In this document: positions 55,141-64,000 of the stretch, piece after piece
Numbering within the stretch: position 1 is the first letter of the stretch
How the letters are laid out: each line of letters starts with the position of its first letter
Origin: Rhodocollybia butyracea
Taxonomy: Eukaryota; Basidiomycota; Agaricomycetes; Agaricales; Omphalotaceae
Assembly: GCA_015501585.1 (NCBI GenBank)
Contig: JADNRY010000002.1
Span: forward strand, 124,001 to 188,000
Length of the DNA stretch: 64,000 nucleotides
Reading direction: 5' to 3'
Notes under the pieces: generated by a model
The model's database searches: none
What the model saw: the letters and a program-made list of their open reading frames with translations, nothing else
Told to the model about the DNA's origin: nothing
Program-made: the position numbers and the translations under genes

Positions 55141-57172
55141 ATGTTGCTCTCATCCGCTGGCCTCGCCCTCCTTCCCTTAGCAGCACTCGCCTCTCCACTT
55201 TCGTCTCGCTCTGCTCTCTATGCAGACCGTAAGACGAAACACTCCTGGGGTGGCTCTGTCCCCTCCTCACTGTGGAAATATCATTCCACACCTGATCCTT
55301 CAGCGCTCTTGGACCTTCGCTTGGGTCTGCGTCCTTCTAATTTCGATACATTGCTTGGGCATCTTTCGGAAACTTCTGACCCATTCCATGAACGATACGG
55401 AAAGCATTTGTCTAAGGAACAAGTTGATGAGCTTATGCGTCCAGAAGACGAGACAGTCCAAGAGGTAAAGGAGTGGTTGAATTGGCATGGGATTGAGGAT
55501 GATGCTGTTTCTACCTCGGATCAATCGGTCACCATCACCATTCCGGTATCATTGGCTGAAACTATGTTGAACACCACTTATCATGTATACGCACACACAC
55601 AGATTGATGAGACAATTATTCGTGCTCTGGAGTACTCCCTTCCCCGCCATCTTCATGATCACATCAATCTCGTTTCGCCAACCACATACTTTGGAACCAC
55701 TCGCAGCATGGCCGTGACTAGCTTCGTTGTATCCAAAGGTACTACGTCGGGATTGACAAGCGATGTGGCCCCGCCGGCAACCTGCGCCAACACTATCACG
55801 CCTACTTGCTTGCAAGATCTTTATAATGTGTGTCACTACTGTAGAAGCTAGGAAGGGACCCCCTCTTGATCTTGCCTTATAGACTGCAGGCTATGTAACA
55901 ACCCAAACTGCTACCAACAAAATTGGTATCACTGGGTATCTTGGGCAGTTTGCTTCTCTAGCCGACCTCACTACCTTCACTAAGCGATTCCTACCTAAAG
56001 CCACTAACGCTACCTTCGTTGTCCAGGAGGTCAACGGAGGAGGGAATGACCAGAACAATCCTGGCTCTGAAGCCAACTTGGATACTCAATATGCGACCGG
56101 AATAGCCTGGCCCACTCCTATGATTTTCTACAGGTACGTATATTTTGTTGAATTCATACTTGATAAAATCCAAGATTTTTCACAGCACTGGAGGCTTTCC
56201 TCCTTTCCTCCCAGACTCTTCCACACCCTCTAATACCAATGAACCTTATCTCAATTGGCTTGATTTCATCGCAACGGTCCCAGACAATGAGCTCCCTAAT
56301 ACATTTAGCACCAGTTATAATGACGATGAACAAACCGTACCTCTCGATTATGCGACAGAAGTTTGCAATGCACTTGCGACACTTGGAGCCAGGGGTGCCT
56401 CTGTTATATTCAGCTCTGGAGATTTTGGGCAAGTCTTGTATTGAGTTGCCAGTTGTTTTCAGCTAACTTTCTCGATTCAGCGTCGGACCCGGCAGTTGCG
56501 AAACCAACGACGGCACCAACAGAGTTCTCTTCCAGCCTACCTTTCCTGCTAGGTAAGTTGTAGGCAAAATCTCAGCTGATTTTCTATTACAATGCTCATA
56601 TGACGGTTCTAGTTGTCCCTATGTAACTACCGTTGGCGCAACCACTGGTATCGCTCCTGAGATTGCTGTCACCGAATTTCCATCCGGTGGTGGATTCTCA
56701 AATGTGTTCGCACAACCGAGCTACCAATCGACTGCCGTAACCTTATTCCTGAAGAAACTTGGCGGTACCAACGCAGGCCTTTTTAACCCTGCTGGTCGTG
56801 CTTACCCCGATGTTTCTGCTCAAGGTCAAGAATTCCAGATCATCGTCGATGGAGAACTCACGTTGGTCGGCGGCACCTCCTGTGCTTCACCCACTGTTGC
56901 TGGTATTGTCGCTCTTCTTAACGACTTCAAGCTGGCCAGGGATAATACTACGCTGGGATTCTTGAACCCGTTGCTGTACGCCAACCCCACAGCTCTTAAC
57001 GATATTGTTACTGGAACGAATGCGGGCTGCGGAACGGAGGGATTCAGCGCTGGGACTGGCTGGGACCCAGTGAGTGCCAATCATCTTCATTCTCTCTATA
57101 ATATATTCTGAGTTGTCGTAGGTGACTGGTTTGGGAACACCCAATTTTGTAAAGTTACAAGCCATTGTTTAA
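55141..57172 (+). CDS. Sedolisin (S53 tripeptidyl-peptidase-like), copy B
   Basis: A close paralogue of copy A with the same signal peptide (MLLSSAGLALLPLAALASPL), propeptide and five-intron layout. Catalytic motifs are intact: PGSEANLDTQYATG (Glu and Asp), SSGDFG (oxyanion Asp) and GTSCASPTVAGI (Ser). The protein should be an active secreted acid protease. Differences from copy A cluster on the surface and near the substrate site, for example QEVNGGGNDQNN in place of ELINGGENNQND. The end is GLGTPNFVKLQAIV. Confidence 0.93.
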
Positions 57173-57309
57173 CTTCTGTCAATCATCTGAACTACAAAAT
57201 ACACCATGATTCTCTTGTACTATACGTCCCTATCAATATTCTACCGAGCCAATATCCGAAAAAACTCGCCCTCAGGTGTCACCGTATCAGGTGCCTTTGC
57301 CTATGAGTC

Positions 57310-57690
57310 CGCCGTCTTTGCATATTATGATTCTGGGACAGTCCCAGGTTTTATCATCGGGTGAGCGCATAGGCATACGAGGACAGAAAACCACCATACC
57401 GAGGTGCATGATTGGAAAGGGGCACTTTTACCATCGACGGCGACTACAGCTTCCACATTGTCGCCATCTTTGTATATTAGATTCTTGGAACAGTCACAGG
57501 TGTTATCATCGGGTATGAGGGCGCATACACAAAGAGATATGAGGACAGCAAACCACCATATGGAGGTGCATGATTGGAAAGGGGCACTTTTGCCATAGAC
57601 GGCGACTACCACTTCCACATCGTCGCCGTCTGTGTCTGTTATGATCCATGGGATAAGTACAGTTGTTATCACCAGGTACAGTGGTGTTTC
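57310..57690. repeat. Tandem repeat of ~152-162 bp
   Basis: Two and a half copies are seen, with matching landmarks GCCGTCTTTG at 57311, GCCATCTTTG at 57463 and GCCGTCTGTG at 57625. Each copy contains AGGTGCATGATTGGAAAGGG. On the minus strand the array is open as one frame (57672-57325) in which GKSAPFQSCTS and WWF recur every 54 residues. No gene could be built around it. Confidence 0.85.
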
Positions 57691-59168
57691 GGTCGAGTAC
57701 GTTAGCCCGATGGCTCGTTTTCGGTCGTATGATTGTTAGCACCCGGTACATGATGGTGGTAGAATCTCAGGATACCTAGAGGTGGAAGGGTGCTTAATCG
57801 CAAAACCAACTCCCCTTACATGCGTGACCGTGCAGACAACTTCTCGCGCAGTCCTCATCTACACGAGTCGCCAAATCCCACGCAACAGCTGGCGAAACCG
57901 GCGCACCACCACTCCAGAGTTGCATGCGTATCAGTAACCAAAGTTAAGAGAGAACAACCTTTGTAGTAGATATCCGAATCACTGTCTTTTCCTTTGATCC
58001 AAAATAAATCCGGTCCCCAATCACGGACTAAGACCAAACCGGAATTGCCTCTTAAATGCAGTAATCACTAATCCCCAACCAAGAAACGATAAATTGTTTG
58101 AGGAGGTCACCATAACCGCGTGAGAAGTGTGAAAGTCCAGTGGTCCAGGGGACCAGGACAGAGCTCGTAGAGACTGAATACGGCTATATCGAGTGATGGT
58201 AGATCGTAAGATACAACATAATCTCCCCATGACCGGCCCGGATATCTCGGAGTTGTCACAACCCAAGGTTTAACAAAAAGCATGGATGAAGATCCAGAAT
58301 AGAGTGCAGAACTTATCCAAAAGCCATTGCAGATAAGAGTAAATGCAGGAACGCCCATACATTGCAAGGGAACATGTTCTGGTGGTTCAAAAGCACAAAT
58401 GAGTCTGCGACAAGATCGGCGATTGACCTGAGGAGAGTGAGCGTTTACCCAGGTTGCACAGAACATGCCAGGGCCAAGGAACCGCAAAGGAGATGAGCGA
58501 GAGGTTGCCGACGGTAACGGAACTTGACGAGATGTAAATAGCGGTCAGTGCTTTTCAGTTCGAACATACACTACTGGCATTACCACTACGAAATTTTGCC
58601 AAAAGATTTGTTTGTCACACTGCAAAGGTATTTACCAAAAAATCGAGTTCATACTAGGTTCTGACCTTATGTCACACCCCTCACGAAGTGATCGAAAGGG
58701 TACAGTCTGCCAACTCGTTTTTGACCAGCAGATTTTTTTGCAAGTACTAAACAGCGTGTTATCAGTATCACACGCGATCTCATGATCCAATGTGCTGAAA
58801 GTCAAATACTTCCATACGGTCCAGAAATGCAAAGGAGCTGTGACAAAGGTAGAACTTTGTAGCCCTCTGTAGCCCAAACTGAGTCGAGCAGGGGAGACTG
58901 CAAGCTGCCCCGGGCTATGGGGCACCAGTAAAGTGCCATCCCAGCCGCGGCCAACTTAGCCAATGAGAGGAAATCTCCAGAAAGGTATACTTCCAAATAG
59001 AAGACGAAACAATGTAAGGAGTTGTAGATCTCAGCTTGATTATCTATGTGGCAGTCAGGGCGCCAAGGGCAGCAGAGTAGCTAGTATCCGTCACAGGAAC
59101 TCATAGGAATCTGAGTGTCTCCTTTCCCCCGCAACGCATGGAATGTTCAAAGTATATGTGAAGGTAAG
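57691..59168. other. Intergenic between sedolisins B and C
   Basis: Minus-strand frames at 58107-58487, 58021-58266 and 58632-58925 show no family motif. The last 600 bases resemble the upstream regions of copies A and B (for example TACGGTCCAGAAATGCAAAG near 58816), so they were carried along in the duplication. Confidence 0.5.
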
Positions 59169-59209
59169 TATAAAGCCTGCGAATCGCAGTATCATCTCTG
59201 ACGACACCA

Positions 59210-61235
59210 ATGTTGCTCTCATCCGCTGTCCTCACCCTCCTTCCCTTAGCGGCACTAGCCTCTCCGCTTTCGTCTCGCTCTGCTCTCTATGCAGACCGTA
59301 AGATGAAACACTCCTGGAGTGGCTCTGTCCCCTCCTCGGTGTGGAAATATCATTCTACACCTGACCCCACGACGCTTCTGAGCCTCCGTTTGGGTCTTCG
59401 TCCTTCTAATTTTGATACATTGCTTGTACACCTTTCGGAAACTTCTGACCCATTCCATGAACGATATGGAAAGCATCTGTCCAGGGACCAGGTTGATGAG
59501 CTGATGCGCCCAGGAGACGAGACAGTCCAAGAGGTAAAGGAGTGGTTGAATTGGCACGGGATCGAGGATGATGCAGTTTCTACTGCTACCTCGGATCGAT
59601 CGGTCACCATCACCATTCCGGTATCATTGGCTGAAACTATGCTGAACACCACTTACCATGTATACGCACACGAAGAAACCAATGAGACAATTATTCGTAC
59701 TCTGGAGTACTCACTCCCCCGCCATCTTCATGATCACATCAATCTCGTTTCACCAACCACATACTTTGGAACCACACGCAGTATGGAGACTAGTTTCGTT
59801 GTGTCCGAAGGTGCTACGTCGGGATTGACAAGCGATGTTACCCCGCCGGCAAGCTGCAACACAGTGATCACGCCTACTTGCCTGCAAGATATTTATAATG
59901 TATGTATTCTGAAAGCTGGGAACTTGAGTTAATTATTAATCATGTCTTATAGACTGCAGGTTACATACTAACCCAGACCGCTACCAACAAAATCGGTATC
60001 ACCGGGTATGGTGAGCAGTTTGCTTCTCTAGCCGACCTTACTACCTTCACGAAGCAATTCCTTCCCAACACCACCAACGCCACCTTCACTGTCCAGGAGG
60101 TCAACGGAGGAGGGAATAACCAAAACGATCCTGGTATTCAAGCCAACTTGGATACTCAAATTGCAACTGGAATAGCCTGGCCCACACCCATAATTTTCTA
60201 CAGGTATGGCACTACGTCGATGCATACTCAAAATCGAAGCTGAAAGTTTGTTTTTCATAGCACTGGAGGCTCTGCTCCCTCCATCCCAGACTCCGTCAGC
60301 AGCAGCAGCAGCGGCGGCGGACCCTTTCTTGACTGGATCGAATTTATCTCAACAGTCCCAGACGAAGAGCTCCCTACTACATTCAGTACCGGTTACGGAG
60401 AAGATGAACAAACTGTACCCGCCGATTATGCAACTGAAGTCTGCAATTTGTTGGCGACACTCGGACTCAGGGGTGCCTCAGTTATGTTCACCTCTGGAGG
60501 TCCTGGGTAAGCCTTTTTATTTAGCTGCAAATCACTTCCAGCTAACTTTCTCGATTCAGCGTTGGAGCCGGCACCTGTAAGACCAACAACGGCACCAACG
60601 AAATTCTCTTCCAGCCTATATTCCCTGCTAGGTCGCTAATTTCACTACCGGCTATCTATCTGCCAAATACTCATATGACTTCTTTAGTTGTCCCTTTGTA
60701 ACTGCTGTTGGCGCAACCACTGGTATCGCTCCTCAGGTTGCTGCCATGCAGTCTGGTGGAGGATTCTCAAATCTCTTCCAGCAACCGAGCTACCAATCGA
60801 GTGCTGTAAATTTATTTCTCGATAATCTTGGCGGTACTAACGCCGGCCTTTTCAACCCCGCCGGTCGTGCCTACCCCGATGTCTCTGCTCAAAGCCAGGT
60901 GCTCCAGGTGATTCTCGGTGGAAGACTCGAAGGCGTCACCGGCGTCACGTGTGCTACGCCCACTTTTTCCGGTGTTATCGCTCTTCTTAACGACTTTAAG
61001 CTGGCCAAGGATGGTACTACACTGGGATTCCTGAACCCGTTGCTGTACGCCAACCCCTCAGCTCTCAACGATGTCGTTACTGGGACGAATCCAGGCTGTG
61101 GAACCCATGGATTCAGCGCTGGGACTGGGTGGGACCCAGTGAGTGCGGATTTCACTCTCCATTTTACTTTCTGAATTATCATAGGTGACTGGTTTGGGAA
61201 CACCCGATTTTGTGAAGTTGCAGGCCGTTGTTTGA
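59210..61235 (+). CDS. Sedolisin-like pseudo-protease, copy C
   Basis: This paralogue keeps the signal peptide, propeptide, introns and reading frame of copies A and B but has lost three catalytic-site residues. PGIQANLDTQ replaces PGVEANLDTQ (Glu to Gln; the Asp remains). TSGGPG replaces SSGDSG (oxyanion Asp to Gly). GVTCATPTFSG replaces GTSCASPTFAG (Ser to Thr). A CAG/CGG trinucleotide run near 60298-60322 adds a Ser/Gly stretch (SSSSSGGG) in the mature domain. No stop or frameshift was found over about 580 codons. It is best read as an expressed non-catalytic homologue, perhaps a binding or inhibitory partner, or a young pseudogene that is still open. Confidence 0.9.
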
Positions 61236-61385
61236 ATTCTGTACGTTCTTGTACATCATTATTTTTACTGTACAAATGTATCCCAAGCTGTGGAGTAGAT
61301 GTTGCTCCTAGCTCCTTATACTATTTCAGAGTCAAAGCGTCGGATACTTTACCAAATTAGGAAGGTAGTACACAGAAGCACCTCT

Positions 61386-63074
61386 ACACTCGGCTTCCAT
61401 ACACATCCTTGGGAGTAACGCCAGCTTGACCTTTGGCAATGTTAGCCTGGGCCCACCTAGATAGAAAACAACATCAGTGATGAATATCAACGTGTTGTTG
61501 AGATATTCACTTTTTGATTCGGATAGATTCAATAGCAATGAATCCTGTAGTATCGGAGGGTTCGAAGCCACCAAGTTCATCCATGGATGCTTGTTGTTCG
61601 TCGTAAAGACCCTGTCGAAAATCAGCACAAGTGCACATGCATATTAGTAGAGGAAACCGACCTCAGAGCTCTCGCGACCCTCGACGATTACATTGCCCTT
61701 GTAGAGCTTGAGCTTCACAACACCGTTGACAGTTCGCTGACTGGCCGGAATAGCAGCAGTAATGAACTCGCGCTCAGGAGTGAAGAAGTGGCCGTTGTAC
61801 AGAATCTTGCTGAACTCGATGGTGACAAACTGATCACGAAGAGCGCGAACGTTTCGGTCAAGAGTAAGGCCTTCTAGGTCAATATGAGCCGCACGCAAGA
61901 TGGTGGCACCGGGAGACTCATAGCATCCTCGCGATTTCACACCGATGAAACGGTTCTCGACGATATCGATACGGCCAATACCGTGCTTTCTGCCCAGGGA
62001 GTTTAGTGCCAAGAAAATGTCAACCGGGTCAGTGTGAGTCTTGCTTGATTCAGGGACTGTGACTTTAACTGGGAGACCAGCCTTGAACTCGATGGTAATT
62101 TGCTCTGGGGTCTGAGGGGAATTTTCGGGAGAGTTGGTAAGTTTCCACATGTCGGCGGGAGGAGTGGTATTGGGATCTTCAAGGATACCAGCTTCATATG
62201 AAATATGGAAGAGATTTTCGTCTGTTGACCATGGTTTTGCGGTAGTTTGGGTTACGGGTATGGATTTTTCGGCAGCGTAAGCAAGCAAATCCTTGCGGCC
62301 TGCAAACCGGTGGTAGAATTCTAATACGAAGATAATAAGATGGTGTTCAACAATCAATTGTCTTTCCGTACCAGGAATTCGCCAGGGAGCGACGACTTTG
62401 ATATCAGGTTTCAAGCCATAGAATGCGAGTTCGAAACGAACTTGGTCATTTCCTTTACCAGTGCAACCATGTGAGACGTAACTTTGCAAAGCAAAGATAA
62501 GTTATCCGCACACGATGACAATGACAAAACTTACTCGCAACCTTCTCGTTCAGCGACAGATATCATGCCCCGTGCAATGACTGGACGGGCCAGTGATGTA
62601 CCAAGCAGGTAGACGTTCTATGTTGTTTATCAGTAATATTTCCAGATGGCAATCGATAATGAAATCACTTCGTAAATGCAGTTGGCTTGAACTGCTGGGT
62701 AGATAAGTTCATTGACAAATTCACGTTTCATGTCCTGCCGTGTGCACGTTAAGACCAACAGTAGATCGATGGATAATAGACACACTTCAAGGAAGAACTT
62801 TTTGGCTCCAACTTTGAGAGCTTTTTTTTCGGCAGCAGCAAAATCCTGGTAGAGATGAATGAGTGGTGCGGCGCGTAAGCTTTTAGCAGTTTTTGACCTC
62901 TTCCTGGCCGACATCTGCCATGAAAGCGTAGACTTCGTAGCCTTGTTCGATCAGCCAAGCAAGAATACATGAGGTATCTGCGTTCATAGTTAGGAAAAGT
63001 AGGTAGATGATTATTCGCGACGTACCTAGTCCTCCGGAATAAGCAAGCAGAACACGTCCAGAATTTGCGGGCAT
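61386..63074 (-). CDS. ARG1: Argininosuccinate synthase
   Basis: This enzyme joins citrulline and aspartate with ATP in arginine synthesis. The start (63074) reads [20 protein letters not shown], where AYSGGLDTS is the ATP-binding loop. Next come [58 protein letters not shown] and [20 protein letters not shown], followed by [20 protein letters not shown] and [17 protein letters not shown]. It ends [14 protein letters not shown]. All are hallmark motifs of the family. Introns are short. It converges on sedolisin copy C (151 bp between stops) and diverges from the gene at 63235. Confidence 0.96.
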
Positions 63075-63234
63075 TTTGAGATGGAGATGGATGTCGAAAG
63101 CGAAATATGTCCGAGTCACAAACGAGGCGTCAATTGTTTTCGTTATCTCTATCATAGCCTTTATCTTATCTTTCGCATCATTACAGCTTGTGGCACTGGC
63201 CCCCACTGGCATTGTTCTCTCCCACTTATCCTTC

Positions 63235-64000
63235 ATGGACACTGCTCGTCGAAACCCACCATCTTTGAACCAAAACCCAACTCGAAGACCGAAAACTATA
63301 TCTCGCAAAGCATCTGTCGATAACTCGTCCAGTAACGTTGGTTCTTCCAGACGGAGTAAATCTCGTTCTCCGTCTCGAGGAGCCAGACAAGACCCATTCG
63401 CAGCTCTTAATGCTTCGATGTCAGCGACAAAGCTGTCTTCTGGGAGCCGCTCATCCAAAGGCACTAGCACCGGTAGCGTCAGACAAAGTGGCGTCTCTTC
63501 CCAAGATATTGACATGCTTTCTGATGCTGGACAACGCGTAAAGCTCACTGTGCTCCAAAGAGCCCATGATAGCAGACCAAATACGCCTGCATCTGGTCCG
63601 TCTGGTGCACAGAAAAGGGACAAAGGGAAGGAGCGTCAGTCTAAACCACATGGCGCCGTTCCGGAAACCTCTTTCTCGGGGCCTCTGGCTGCTGCAGAGT
63701 TTGATCGTATGAGGAGGGAGATTGAGAGTTTGAAGAGTACTGTGAGTGAGCAGAAGAGGAGCGTAAAGAAACAGACAAAGGTATGGTCAAAACTTCTTTT
63801 CCTACGTTCTCTGATCAATTTTGTGACACCTAGAAAATCGAAGACTTAAAAGCTGAAGTCGCTAGTGGTAAAGCGGTAAGCTCCTTACTTCATAGATTGA
63901 CTCGTCTTATCTCCTTCTGCTACAGGTCAGAGATGAACAAGACGCTCAAATTAAACTATTGAAAGCGAAGGATCATCACAGCGAAGAACTGCTCACTACC
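63235..64000 (+). CDS. Ser/Arg-rich coiled-coil protein, partial at window end
   Basis: The gene starts at the ATG at 63235 ([20 protein letters not shown]) and runs off the window. The first 190 residues are Ser-, Arg- and Lys-rich and look disordered, with [20 protein letters not shown]. From [20 protein letters not shown] onward the sequence is a heptad-like coiled coil that continues through two small introns (after KKQTK and after ASGKA) into [17 protein letters not shown]. The family cannot be assigned from this part. An in-frame extension upstream to 63076 is hydrophobic and overlaps the ARG1 start, so it is not used. Confidence 0.65.

Noticed and set aside
63076..63234. Hydrophobic N-terminal extension of the coiled-coil gene
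   Set aside because: It overlaps the divergent promoter and 5' end of ARG1, lacks an ATG in good context, and the ATG at 63235 begins a typical disordered N-terminus.

Overview
This window reads as nuclear DNA of a filamentous basidiomycete, most likely an Agaricomycete. The genes are dense and broken by many 45-60 bp GT-AG introns. Histones H3 and H4 form a divergent pair. The gene families are typical of mushrooms: F-box and BTB proteins, a tandem S53 sedolisin cluster, a degenerate kinase-like protein, GH16 and GH27 enzymes, and Ser-rich secreted or membrane proteins. No prokaryotic, organellar or viral signature was seen. All intron calls were made by eye from splice sites, reading frame and family motifs, so exact boundaries are proposals.

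Layout. 0.3-1.2 kb (-): a short Mei2-like RRM protein. 2.8-3.3 kb: a small inverted-repeat element holding telomere-like repeats and a tRNA-like Pol III module, ending about 20 bp before the start of mitochondrial dihydroorotate dehydrogenase (3.3-5.0 kb, +). 5.3-6.8 kb (-): BTB protein. 7.2-9.4 kb (+): mucin-like single-pass membrane protein. 9.7-12.1 kb (+): DCR2-like phosphatase, converging on mitochondrial ribosomal protein uL23m (12.2-13.3 kb, -). 13.6-15.9 kb (-): S10 carboxypeptidase. 15.9-19.5 kb: a rearranged stretch with duplicated carboxypeptidase pieces, a dispersed repeat and a split gene of unknown function. 19.5-20.6 kb (-): GH16 Crh-like enzyme. 21.0-23.2 kb (+): Aro8-like aminotransferase. 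23.5-25.1 kb (+): GH27 alpha-galactosidase. 25.3-27.7 kb (-): MFS permease. 28.0-29.4 kb (+): F-box protein. 29.7-32.3 kb (+): nucleoporin Nup85. 32.3-35.3 kb: no convincing gene. 35.3-37.9 kb (+): F-BAR/RhoGAP protein. 38.1-39.3 kb (-): broken F-box gene. 39.7-41.0 kb: H4/H3 pair. 41.5-43.4 kb (-): secreted Ser-rich protein encoded by a 136-bp exon-intron tandem array. 44.5-47.1 kb (+): Sir2 deacetylase with micro-exons. 47.4-48.3 kb (-): decayed Tpt1-like gene. 48.8-61.2 kb: three full sedolisins plus one pseudogene, with a kinase-like gene between them. 61.4-63.1 kb (-): argininosuccinate synthase, divergent from a partial coiled-coil gene running off the end.

Functional themes. Housekeeping metabolism (DHODH, ARG1, aromatic aminotransferase), chromatin (H3, H4, Sir2), nuclear transport and RNA (Nup85, Mei2-like, Tpt1-like) are interleaved with secreted digestive or wall-active enzymes (S10, S53 x3, GH16, GH27). 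The most notable points are: a sedolisin paralogue that has lost three catalytic-site residues; a pseudogene that carries a copied tail of ARG1, which shows the order of the duplication; a protein built by tandem exon duplication in strict phase; 7-12 nt micro-exons in two genes; and an inverted-repeat element combining telomere-like and tRNA-like sequence. Several genes show isolated one-base frame changes. These may be pseudogenization or residual indel errors in the assembly.
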